A DNA stretch of 44,327 nt from an uncultured Clostridium sp. (GTDB taxonomy: Bacteria; Bacillota; Clostridia; Lachnospirales; Lachnospiraceae), in the NCBI GenBank assembly GCA_900553925.1, contig USFH01000001.1, positions 1 through 44,327 of the forward strand, given 5' to 3'. This document shows, one piece after another, positions 8,593-16,173 of this stretch. The translations under genes were made by a program, and so were the position numbers. The number at the start of each line of letters is the position of its first letter. Positions within the stretch are counted from its first letter, which is position 1. A model generated the notes under the pieces. It did no database searches and was not told the DNA's origin. It worked only from the letters and a program-made list of their open reading frames with translations.

Positions 8593-9852
8593 ATGGATAA
8601 ATTAAAGAAACCGGAATTATTGATCCCGGCGGGAAGCCTGGAAGTGCTGAGGGTAGCCGTGGATTACGGTGCAGATGCAGTCTATATCGGCGGCAAGAAT
8701 TATGGACTTCGTGCGAAGGCTGGGAACTTCTCAATCGAAGAGATGCATGAGGCGGCAGACTATGTGCATGCACATGGCGCGAAGTTGTATGTGACAGTCA
8801 ATATATTTGCACACAATGATGATATCGAGGGAATCAAGGCGTATTTCCGCGAGTTGAAAGAAACAGGGTTAGAGGAGAAGATTGATGCATTCATCATCTC
8901 GGATCCGGGCATCTTCACGCTTGCGAAGGAGATTCTGCCGGGAATTGAGATTCATGTCAGTACACAAGCGAACAATACGAATTATCTGATCTATGATTTC
9001 TGGAGAAAGCAGGGGGCTACACGAGTGGTAGCGGCACGCGAGCTGTCTCTGAAAGAGATCAGGACGATACGGGAACATATTCCGGCAGACATGGAGATTG
9101 AGGCTTTCATGCATGGAGCGATGTGTATCTCCTATTCGGGAAGATGTCTGCTTAGCAGCTATTTCACAGGCAGAGATGCAAATCAGGGAGCCTGCACACA
9201 TCCGTGCCGCTGGAAATACGCGGTTGTTGAGGAGAAACGTCCGGGCGAATATCTGCCGGTGGAAGAAGATGACAGAGGAACTTATATCTTCAATTCCAAA
9301 GACCTCTGTATGATCGAACATATTCCGGATATGATTGAAGCGGGAATCAATTCTTTCAAGGTAGAAGGACGCATGAAGACGGCACTTTACGTAGCAGTTG
9401 TGACGCGTACGTACCGGGAAGCGATTGATGATTATTATATCTCACGCGAACTCTATGAAAGCCGGATGGAACATTACAAGGAGGAAATCTCCGCATGTAC
9501 GTTCCGCCAGTTTACGACCGGATTTTATTATGGAAAGCCGAACGAGGAGACACAGATCTACGATTGCAACACATATGTGAAGAACCGCGTCTATCTTGGA
9601 ACCGTTGAGGAAGTGGCAGAGGATGGCAGCTTCATCATTCATCAGAAGAACAAATTCTGCGTGGGAGATGCGATCGAGGTGATGGCATTTGACGGAGAGA
9701 ATATAGACGTGGATGTACTTTCTATCCGGGATGAATACGGCACAGAGATGGAATCTGCACCGCATCCAAAACAAATGCTTCACGTGAAGGTTTCCAAACC
9801 GGAGAAGATACAAAAAGGCATGATTATACGTACAAGGCACTGCGAAGCTTAA
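8593..9852 (+). CDS. trhP: U32 family peptidase-like tRNA hydroxylation protein (TrhP/YrrO type)
   Basis: Protein of 419 aa of the U32 family. Characterised members of the TrhP branch are needed for prephenate-dependent 5-hydroxylation of uridine 34 in tRNA; others (RlhA) modify 23S rRNA. The N-terminus KPELLIPAGSLEVL and YGADAVYIGG is typical. The U32 signature is intact: FMHGAMCISYSGRCLLS, then GACTHPCRW with the conserved cysteines, then FKVEGRMKT. The C-terminal beta-barrel is present. The ATG at 8593 has a GAGG site 7 bp upstream; an in-frame ATG 48 bp upstream has no good site. Its neighbour trmR supplies the next modification step. Its last 29 bases overlap the convergent sigK-like gene. 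Confidence 0.87.
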   Translation: MDKLKKPELLIPAGSLEVLRVAVDYGADAVYIGGKNYGLRAKAGNFSIEEMHEAADYVHAHGAKLYVTVNIFAHNDDIEGIKAYFRELKETGLEEKIDAFIISDPGIFTLAKEILPGIEIHVSTQANNTNYLIYDFWRKQGATRVVAARELSLKEIRTIREHIPADMEIEAFMHGAMCISYSGRCLLSSYFTGRDANQGACTHPCRWKYAVVEEKRPGEYLPVEEDDRGTYIFNSKDLCMIEHIPDMIEAGINSFKVEGRMKTALYVAVVTRTYREAIDDYYISRELYESRMEHYKEEISACTFRQFTTGFYYGKPNEETQIYDCNTYVKNRVYLGTVEEVAEDGSFIIHQKNKFCVGDAIEVMAFDGENIDVDVLSIRDEYGTEMESAPHPKQMLHVKVSKPEKIQKGMIIRTRHCEA

Positions 9853-10447
9853 GCAGTGCCTTTTTCTCTATGCGCGAGACATAGGAACGCGAGATATGCA
9901 GCCGGTTCGAAATCTCTTTCTGCGTGAGAACACGGTCATCATAAAGCCCATACCGAAGGGCGATAACCTGCTGCTCCCGCGGGTCAAGAACATCCTCGAA
10001 TATATCACCTATGCTGCGCAGGCTCTCGGACGTGATGACGCTCGCAAGCACATTTTCCTCATCAATTCGAATGACATCCATCAGGCTGATTTCATTCCCT
10101 TCCCGGTCAGTCCCGATCGGCTCATACAATGATATCTCCCTTGCCTCTTTACGCTCCTGGCGGAGCCGCATCAGAAGCTCGTTCTCAATGCAGCGGCTCG
10201 CGTAGGTAACAAGCTTGGAACCCTTGTCGGTATCGTATGTATTGATCGCTTTGATCAGTCCGATTGTACCTATGGAGATCAGGTCTTCCGTCGAGCGGTT
10301 CCCTGTTTGATATTTCTTGACGATATGCGCCACCAGACGCAGATTGTATTCCACAAGGATATTACGCGCGGCGATATCGCCAGCCTTCGCCTTTTGCAGA
10401 TAATACGATTCTTCTTCGGGAGAGAGCGGGTGGTGAAAAGTCTGCAT
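9824..10447 (-). CDS. sigK: RNA polymerase sporulation sigma factor, SigK-like, without pro-sequence
   Basis: Sigma-70 family factor of 207 aa that matches SigK of endospore formers closely: PLSPEEESYYLQKAKAGD, NLRLVAHIVKKYQ (region 2.1), DLISIGTIGLIKAINTYD (2.2-2.3), KLVTYASRCIENELLMRLR (2.4), then EPIGTDREGNEISLMDV, and the region 4.2 helix-turn-helix TQKEISNRLHISRSYVSRIE. SigK directs late mother-cell gene expression. The start at 10447 (ATG, with a GAGGG site 5 bases upstream) puts the conserved block only a few residues in, so the hydrophobic pro-sequence of B. subtilis pro-SigK is missing, as also reported for Clostridioides difficile. A longer open frame upstream runs into the promoter and opposing gene and has no ribosome site. 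The coding sequence is continuous, with no skin-type interruption. The 3' end overlaps trhP. Confidence 0.88.
   Translation of the reverse strand: MQTFHHPLSPEEESYYLQKAKAGDIAARNILVEYNLRLVAHIVKKYQTGNRSTEDLISIGTIGLIKAINTYDTDKGSKLVTYASRCIENELLMRLRQERKEAREISLYEPIGTDREGNEISLMDVIRIDEENVLASVITSESLRSIGDIFEDVLDPREQQVIALRYGLYDDRVLTQKEISNRLHISRSYVSRIEKKALLKLRSALYV
9836..9865 (+). terminator. Intrinsic terminator of trhP, embedded in both convergent coding ends
   Basis: GGCACTGC (9836-9843) pairs perfectly with GCAGTGCC (9853-9860) around a 9-base loop that contains the trhP stop codon, followed by TTTTT (9861-9865). The whole hairpin also encodes the last residues of the minus-strand sigma factor. On the minus strand the hairpin is followed only by TTGT, so it should work mainly in the + direction. 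Confidence 0.88.
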
Positions 10448-10473
10448 GGCGGCCCTCGAAGTCTCTCTTTGTA

Positions 10474-10502
10474 TATAGTATGACGAATGATGGGAAATAG
10501 TG
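10474..10502 (-). promoter_or_regulatory. Candidate SigK/SigE-type promoter for the sigma factor gene
   Basis: On the minus strand, CATACTATA (forward 10474-10482) fits the SigK -10 consensus CATANNNTA. An AC-containing CAC (10500-10502) lies 17 bp upstream, the SigK spacing. CATACTAT also differs by one base from the SigE -10 element CATACAMT. The 5' leader would be about 20 nt. This is the pattern expected for a mother-cell gene under SigE with SigK autoregulation. Confidence 0.5.
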
Positions 10503-10565
10503 CTTTTCCAAGATGGAAAAAGATGGTATGATAATAAAAGAAATGAACAAAAAAGGAAAATGATA

Positions 10566-12008
10566 ATGAAACATGAAGATGAGCATAAATCAGATAGAAT
10601 GAAAGTTATTACCGGTTTCTTTTGGAAGTTTGGAGAAAGAATCATTGTTTTGGGCGTTTCGTTTCTGATCATGGTGATATTGTCAAGACTGCTATCTCCA
10701 TCAGAATACGGAATGGTTGCAATGGCGTTAGTGGTAATCAATATTGCAGATGTGTTTGTTACGGCAGGACTTGGAAACTCTCTGATACAGAAAAAAGATG
10801 CGGACTCAAAAGATTTTTCTGCTGCATTTTATTTAAATGTTATCATTTCTGTAATTATATATATCTGTGTTTTTTTTATTGCACCATTGATAGAAAAATT
10901 CTTTCATTATCGTGATTTGTCGGCGGTGATAAGAGTTCTCTGTCTTAGAATACCGATTGCTGCAGTCAATTCTGTTCAGTGTGCATATATTTCAAGAAAT
11001 ATGCAGTTTAAACTATTTTTTGGAGCAACGCTATGGGGGACACTGATATCTGGAGGAGCAGGAGTTGCCCTTGCTTTATCGGGATTTGGTGTATGGGCAT
11101 TGGTGGTGCAGTATCTGCTGAATGCGGTGATTGACACATGCATATTATGGGTTCGGGCAGGCTGGAGGCCTACAAAGGAATTTGATATAGCAACAGGAAA
11201 AGGTCTTTTTCGCTATGGGTGGAAATTGATGGTTTCCGGGTTACTGGATATGACCTATAGTCAGATTCGGAATTTGATTATCGGGAAAAAATATTCAGCT
11301 GCAGATCTTGCATATTACACGAATGGATCTCAGTATCCGCAGGCTGCAACATCGGCAATCAGCACATCCATAAGCAGCGTGCTGTTTCCTGTATTGTCTA
11401 AAAAACAGGAGACAGTGGATTCGGTAAAACAAATTACGCGACGCGCAGTCAGCATCAGTTCGTATCTGCTCTGGCCGGTGATGCTTGGGATTATAGTTGT
11501 TGCACCGTCTTTTATTACGGTGTTTTTGACTGATAAATGGCTGCCGTGTGTTCCGTTTATTCGGATTGCGTGTATTGCATATGGATTTTGGCCTGTTCAC
11601 ACTGCAAATCTGGAAGCGTTAAAAGCAACCGGACACAGTGATATCTTTTTGAAACTGGAAATTATTAAATGCAGTATAGCGATTGCGATTTTATGTCTGG
11701 CTATGAGATATGGAATTATAGCGATTGCATTCAGTGCGGTGGTCACATCCATCATATCGTGCTTTATAAATGCATATCCAAATGTAAAAATATTGAAATA
11801 TACATATCTGGAGCAGATATCGGATATTGTGCCATCCATTATCAAATCCGCTACAATGGCAGTTATTATATGGGGGATTGGAACACAATTAGAAAATAAT
11901 CTGGTGCGGTTATGCGTGCAGATTGTGGCGGGGATTGTTGTATATTTTGCAATTTCTTTGATGACGAAAGATGCAAATTTTAATTATTTGAAGAAGCTGG
12001 TAAGGTGA
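10566..12008 (+). CDS. Wzx-like polysaccharide flippase (MOP superfamily)
   Basis: Polytopic membrane protein of 480 aa that should move lipid-linked glycan units across the membrane. The first helix follows KVITGFFWKFGERIIV, and the motif SRLLSPSEYGMVAMALVV is typical of polysaccharide-biosynthesis flippases of the RfbX/WzxC group. About 12-14 hydrophobic segments can be read along its length, with the C-terminal half showing repeated long helices. I chose the ATG at 10566 because the AAAAGG site is 9 bases away; the ATG at 10560 is only 3 bases away. It opens an AT-rich surface-glycan cluster and diverges from the sigK-like gene. Substrate specificity cannot be read from the sequence. Confidence 0.85.
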   Translation: MKHEDEHKSDRMKVITGFFWKFGERIIVLGVSFLIMVILSRLLSPSEYGMVAMALVVINIADVFVTAGLGNSLIQKKDADSKDFSAAFYLNVIISVIIYICVFFIAPLIEKFFHYRDLSAVIRVLCLRIPIAAVNSVQCAYISRNMQFKLFFGATLWGTLISGGAGVALALSGFGVWALVVQYLLNAVIDTCILWVRAGWRPTKEFDIATGKGLFRYGWKLMVSGLLDMTYSQIRNLIIGKKYSAADLAYYTNGSQYPQAATSAISTSISSVLFPVLSKKQETVDSVKQITRRAVSISSYLLWPVMLGIIVVAPSFITVFLTDKWLPCVPFIRIACIAYGFWPVHTANLEALKATGHSDIFLKLEIIKCSIAIAILCLAMRYGIIAIAFSAVVTSIISCFINAYPNVKILKYTYLEQISDIVPSIIKSATMAVIIWGIGTQLENNLVRLCVQIVAGIVVYFAISLMTKDANFNYLKKLVR

Positions 12009-12033
12009 GAGATGGATAATATAAAAGTCAGCA
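11999..12033 (+). repeat. 35-bp direct repeat, left copy
   Basis: Spans the flippase stop codon, a short spacer and the first 22 bases of a glycosyltransferase start (ATGGATAATATAAAAGTC and beyond). It matches 13171-13205 at 34 of 35 positions; the only difference is G/A at the seventh base. The two copies flank the disrupted acyltransferase gene. Confidence 0.93.
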
Positions 12034-12062
12034 CATTCTGGATAGTGAAAAGGGGGTATTAA
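12012..12062 (+). pseudogene. 16-codon remnant of the GT2 gene start, overlapping the acyltransferase start
   Basis: An open frame beginning MDNIKVS, identical at the DNA level through the first 22 bases to the start of the glycosyltransferase at 13184, then diverging and stopping at TAA 12060-12062. The stop overlaps the downstream ATG (TAATG). It is best explained as the 5' stub of a duplicated or displaced glycosyltransferase gene. It retains the geometry of a leader peptide and could couple translation of the next frame, but no function is shown. Confidence 0.5.
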
Positions 12063-13180
12063 TGGAAAAGCACATTTTTGAAGATAAAATATGCGAAGAA
12101 AAAATGAGAAATTCAAATCTTGAATTATTCCGTATAATATCTATGATATGCATTATTGCACATCATTAAGTGGTAAATTCTGGGTTATTGTATTGCGTAA
12201 GCGGTTCTTCCTTAAACGATATCGGTATTTTGATTTTTGGATGGGGAGGCAAGACTGGAATCAATTGCTTTATGATGATTACGGGTTATTTTATGTGTGT
12301 AAAAAAGATTGGATTAGACAATCGGAATAATATAAAAAAATATCTGTTAAAATTTTTTAAACTATTGATGGAAGTAGAATTTTATTCAATCTTGATATAC
12401 TTTATCTTTGTTGTATTTGGATATGAATCCTTTTTTATAGATGAATTTATAAATACTATTTTTCCATTTACTTACATAAAAGATGGGTTTACAAGCTGTT
12501 TTTTTCTGTTCTATCTGCTTATCCCTTTTTTGTGTAAATTTGTGCAGAGTTTATCTGAGAAAGAGCATAGATATTTACTGTTTGCTTTGCTCTTGATATA
12601 TACGATTATGCCTTCACTTATGATTGAGGTTGTATTCAATTATGTTACATGGTTCAGTGTTTTGTTTGTTCTATCGTCTTATATAAGGCTGCATGGAGAA
12701 GATAGTGCTGTGTTTGCTCCGGGGATTTTAGACAGCAAAAAAGTATGGGGGAAGTGGATGGTGGTCATGTTGCTGCTTTCATGGGGAAGTATTGCTGCAA
12801 TACAAATAGATGTATTGCAGTTAGGTGTAAAAGAGTATAGATATTTTTTTGTATCAGATTGTAATAAAATTTTAGCGTTAACAACTTCTGTGTGTGCATT
12901 CTTGTTTTTTAAGAATATTAAGATAAAACATAACAAATTTATAAATACTATCGCAGCCTCTTCTTTTGGCGTATTGACAATTCACGCAAACTCGGATTCC
13001 ATGCGCCAATGGTTATGGAGAGATATTTTTGATAATGCAGGACACTATGATAATATGTTTCCATATGCTTTTTTTGTGGTTGCTATAGTTTTCTGTATAT
13101 GTACAGTAATTGATATAGTCCGAATTTACTGCTTGGAAAAACCGTTGTTCAAATATATTGAAAGAAAATGGGTAAGATGA
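12062..13180 (+). pseudogene. Acyltransferase family 3 membrane protein disrupted by an in-frame stop
   Basis: The frame from ATG 12062 (GGGGG site 5 bases upstream) reads the family signature NLELFRIISMICIIAHH and then meets TAA at 12167-12169, where relatives continue as HHY/HHF. The same frame then stays open with VVNSGLL through to 13180, giving a 372-aa acyltransferase-3 protein with about ten membrane helices if the stop is ignored. These enzymes acetylate or otherwise acylate surface sugars and need the Arg and His of the first helix. A restart at GTG 12170 would lack both and has no ribosome site, so the gene is probably inactive. A single T-to-A or C-to-A change in a Tyr codon explains it. 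A sequencing error is the main alternative. Confidence 0.82.
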
Positions 13181-13205
13181 GAGATGGATAATATAAAAGT
13201 CAGCA
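13171..13205 (+). repeat. 35-bp direct repeat, right copy
   Basis: Spans the acyltransferase stop, the spacer and the first 22 bases of the intact glycosyltransferase gene. It is the partner of 11999-12033, with one mismatch. In both copies the preceding gene ends in the codons for Val-Arg-stop. Confidence 0.93.
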
Positions 13206-14149
13206 TTTGTTGTGTTACATATAATCATGAGAAGTACCTTTGTGAAGCGTTAGATGGGATTTTAATGCAGAAGGTGAATTTTGAATACGAAGTCATTATT
13301 GGCGATGACCATTCTACAGATGCAAGCCAGGATATCATTCGTAGTTATCAGGATAAATTTGGAAAAAGAATGATTGCTTTTTTGGGAGAAAAAAATATTG
13401 GAGCAAATGATAATTATGCAAGGGTGCAGTCGTGCTCACGGGGAGAATATGTAGTTGTATTGGAAACAGATGATAAATGGACAGATCAGTATAAATTACA
13501 AAAACAGGTTGATTATCTGGATGCACATCCCGAAGCTGTTGCAGTTGCACATAGATGTCAGGTAATTGACCAGAATTCAAACCGGATTAATATTGTGTAC
13601 CCGGATTGCAAGAATAAGAAGTATACATTAAGACATTTTAGAAAATGGATTATGCCGGGACAGACAACATCAATCATGTATCGGAATTATCATACAAGAG
13701 ATATAGGGGTAGACAAGGATTTTATATACAGGTGTTCGGAGCTTGGACCGGGGGATCGGTCGAAGATATTTTCTCTGCTCGGTGTTGGAGAGATTCATTG
13801 TCTGCCAGATGTTTTAAGCGAATACAGATTGGTCAGACATAGTGGAAACAGTTTTTCTGCAACCAATAAATTAAAATATAAAGATTATGCAGATTATTGG
13901 AAATGCTTTGTCACTTTTTCAGAAGAAAAAAGATTGCCTGAGAGTTTTGTAGATACTGCATACGCCATGTATATGGAGGCTATGCTGGCAAGCTGTTTTA
14001 TACAACATGATATATCCATGAAAGAAATAAAAAAAGTATTGAAGATTCATAAGAACTGGGTAAAAATTTTTGGATATATTCTTGGACATATAAACCGTGT
14101 TATGTTTAATTGTGTGAAGGGATTTTTTAATGGAAAAGAATATTTGTAA
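13184..14149 (+). CDS. Family 2 glycosyltransferase
   Basis: GT-A fold glycosyltransferase of 321 aa, cytosolic or membrane-associated, adding a sugar to a lipid-linked glycan. The N-terminal nucleotide-binding strand is VSICCVTYNHEKYLCEALDG, followed by YEVIIGDDHSTDASQDI and GEYVVVLETDDKW, whose acidic ETDD is the DXD-like metal site. A second region GQTTSIMYRN and a C-terminal helix complete the usual size. The ATG at 13184 follows AGATGAGAG and lies 3 bases after the acyltransferase stop. The next gene's start overlaps its end by 20 bp, which implies translational coupling. Donor and acceptor are not predictable. Confidence 0.88.
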   Translation: MDNIKVSICCVTYNHEKYLCEALDGILMQKVNFEYEVIIGDDHSTDASQDIIRSYQDKFGKRMIAFLGEKNIGANDNYARVQSCSRGEYVVVLETDDKWTDQYKLQKQVDYLDAHPEAVAVAHRCQVIDQNSNRINIVYPDCKNKKYTLRHFRKWIMPGQTTSIMYRNYHTRDIGVDKDFIYRCSELGPGDRSKIFSLLGVGEIHCLPDVLSEYRLVRHSGNSFSATNKLKYKDYADYWKCFVTFSEEKRLPESFVDTAYAMYMEAMLASCFIQHDISMKEIKKVLKIHKNWVKIFGYILGHINRVMFNCVKGFFNGKEYL

Positions 14150-15128
14150 CAGAATATTGCTTACTGCGATTGGGTCAGTTTCATCAAAGGTCGTTTGCGA
14201 AAATATCAGGAAGACAGGGAATGTCAGGATATATGGATGTGATATATATCCGGAGGTATACCTTTCGCAGGCACCATGGTTTGATGTATTTTATCAGGTG
14301 CCGAAGGCATCAGAACATGAGGCATATTGGGCGTGCATAAAGAAAATATGTCTGGAAAATAAAATAGATGTGGTTGTTCCTTTGATCGATGTAGAAGTAG
14401 ATTTCTTGAATCAACATCGAAACTGGTTTAAAGAGAAAGAAATTATTCTGGCGATGACAGGCAGTGAATCCGTTTTGCTGGCAAGAGATAAAAAAGAAAT
14501 GATGGATTTTGTTGATGAACAGTGCCTGAAGGGCATTAAAACAATTCCGACATATTATATCAACTCAAAAACAGAAGCAAATACAATACAGTTTCCGGTT
14601 GCGTGTAAACCGGCAGATGGTCGAAGCAGTCAGGGGTTACGGATAATCGAAACAAAAGAAGAACTACTTGCGATGCGGACAGTACTAAGCAGGCAGAAAT
14701 ATGTAGTTGAGCCGTATATCTGTGGAAACAGGATTGTAGTGGATGTTTTACGAAATGCAATTTATAATGAGTGTGTGGCTGTAGCAAGAAAAGAACTAAT
14801 CAGTACGCCGCATGGGTGTGGGCTTTCAGTATATGTATACAGGGATGTGGTTCTTGAACATGCATGCATGGAATTGGCAGAAAAAATGCATGTGAATGGT
14901 TGTGTAAACTATGAGTTTTTGCAAGATGAAAAAGGTGATTATTATTTTTTGGAGTGCAATCCGAGGTTTTCTGCAGGAGTAGTATTTTCTACTATGGCAG
15001 GATATGATTTTGTGTGTAACCATCTGCGGTGTTTCAGACAGGAACATATAGATGATTTTGGCGGAATTATAGAACAATATATTGCCAGAAACTATGTGGA
15101 GTATGTTACGGGGGTAAAAGATGAATAA
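14130..15128 (+). CDS. ATP-grasp domain protein
   Basis: ATP-grasp ligase-like protein of 332 aa, related to the carbamoyl-phosphate-synthase-type fold found in many glycan clusters. An N-terminal Rossmann-like part has RILLTAIGSVSSKVVCENIR and VVVPLIDVEVDFL. The ATP-binding part contains PVACKPADGRSSQGLRII and YVVEPYICGNRIVVDV. The metal-binding C-terminal strand is GDYYFLECNPRFSAGVVF with the Glu and Asn ligands. In this setting it probably attaches an amino acid or other carboxylate to an amino sugar, possibly one made by the DegT-type enzyme two genes downstream (inference). It overlaps the upstream glycosyltransferase by 20 bp and the next gene by 8 bp. Confidence 0.85.
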   Translation: MEKNICNRILLTAIGSVSSKVVCENIRKTGNVRIYGCDIYPEVYLSQAPWFDVFYQVPKASEHEAYWACIKKICLENKIDVVVPLIDVEVDFLNQHRNWFKEKEIILAMTGSESVLLARDKKEMMDFVDEQCLKGIKTIPTYYINSKTEANTIQFPVACKPADGRSSQGLRIIETKEELLAMRTVLSRQKYVVEPYICGNRIVVDVLRNAIYNECVAVARKELISTPHGCGLSVYVYRDVVLEHACMELAEKMHVNGCVNYEFLQDEKGDYYFLECNPRFSAGVVFSTMAGYDFVCNHLRCFRQEHIDDFGGIIEQYIARNYVEYVTGVKDE

Positions 15129-16161
15129 TAGTGTTTACGAACAGATATCCGAAAGTTCATTAAATATATACATATGGGGTGCCGGATCTATGGCGCGGGA
15201 AGTGTACTATAGATTACAGGAGCATGGTATATATGTGAAAGGGTTTGTGGTAAATGTAAAAGTGAAACCTGCAGATGAGGTGACATTTTTACCAATTGAG
15301 GATATAGAAGAAATAGAAAAGTCGGGAGTAGATATAGACATTGTTTGCGGACATGGACATTTTGAAAAAATATCAGATATGTATGCGTATGAATGTGTTC
15401 GAAAAGTCTATGTAATTCCGAATCCATATGTTCAATATCAGGGACCGGGAGAAAGCTGGGTGAATGAACATAAAGATGAAATTTTATCTACGCTGGATGG
15501 ATTGGACGAGATATCCCGTGAATGTGTGGATTCGTATTACGAAGTACAAAATACAGGTGATGTATCTTGTCTTTTAAATAGAAATTTATATGTGGAAGAT
15601 ATATTCAACTATGATAAATTGGAAATCGGATATGACGAGGTCTATGTTGATATTGGGGCATATACAGGGGATACAGTACAAATGTTCAAAAAACATTGTA
15701 ATTCTCGGTATGCGAAAATTATAGCAATTGAACCAAATAAAAGGGCATATCGGAGCCTTTGTGAAGATACAGCATGTGATGATCGAATTGTAACATACAA
15801 TTGTGCGTTTGGTAAAATAAATGGTAAAACACTGATTGATACAACGGCTATGCAGTCATCGCATGTGAGTGAGTCCGGGGATGCGGAAGTAGAAGTATGC
15901 AGATATGATGATTTGTTATTGGATGAAAGCGTGACAATTATGAAAATATTTGTTCCGTTTATGGCTTTGGATATTTTGGAAGGTGCAAGAAAAAGTATTG
16001 AACGCTATAAGCCACGCTTGATTGTAAATGTAGGAGCTGATGATGGGACTCATATTTTAGATGTAATTAAATGGATGGAACAACTCCATGCAGGATATAC
16101 AATCTCTGTAAGATATGATTTCCCGATGCCAACCAGATTATCTGTGTTTGCAACAAAGTAA
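15121..16161 (+). CDS. FkbM-like methyltransferase fold protein with N-terminal Rossmann segment and degenerate motif
   Basis: Protein of 346 aa. Residues 12-95 form a nucleotide-binding-like segment (YIWGAGSMAREVYYRLQE, then DIDIVCGHGHF), as in sugar-modifying cluster proteins. From about residue 165 an FkbM methyltransferase domain follows: DEVYVDIGAYTGDTVQMF is the SAM site and IIAIEPNKRAYRSL the acidic strand. In most FkbM proteins a later strand reads I-K-x-D-x-E-G-A-E. Here it is MKIFVPFMALDILEGARK, with the acidic residues lost, so ordinary O-methyltransferase activity is doubtful. The ATG at 15121 overlaps the ATP-grasp stop by 8 bp. The role in the glycan pathway is unknown. Confidence 0.78.
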   Translation: MNNSVYEQISESSLNIYIWGAGSMAREVYYRLQEHGIYVKGFVVNVKVKPADEVTFLPIEDIEEIEKSGVDIDIVCGHGHFEKISDMYAYECVRKVYVIPNPYVQYQGPGESWVNEHKDEILSTLDGLDEISRECVDSYYEVQNTGDVSCLLNRNLYVEDIFNYDKLEIGYDEVYVDIGAYTGDTVQMFKKHCNSRYAKIIAIEPNKRAYRSLCEDTACDDRIVTYNCAFGKINGKTLIDTTAMQSSHVSESGDAEVEVCRYDDLLLDESVTIMKIFVPFMALDILEGARKSIERYKPRLIVNVGADDGTHILDVIKWMEQLHAGYTISVRYDFPMPTRLSVFATK

Positions 16162-16173
16162 GGGGGCTTATTT

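Noticed and set aside
9896..10205. + strand open frames inside the sigK-like gene
   Set aside because: They are shadows of the minus-strand sigma factor, whose motifs are unmistakable.
10448..10741. N-terminal extension of the sigma factor with a hydrophobic stretch that looks like a SigK pro-sequence
   Set aside because: The stretch lies upstream of the promoter and overlaps the opposing flippase gene; there is no ribosome site, and the alternative ATG at 10447 has one.
12148..12330. Short + strand open frame overlapping the acyltransferase
   Set aside because: It lies in another frame of the disrupted acyltransferase gene, has no ribosome site and no recognisable motif.
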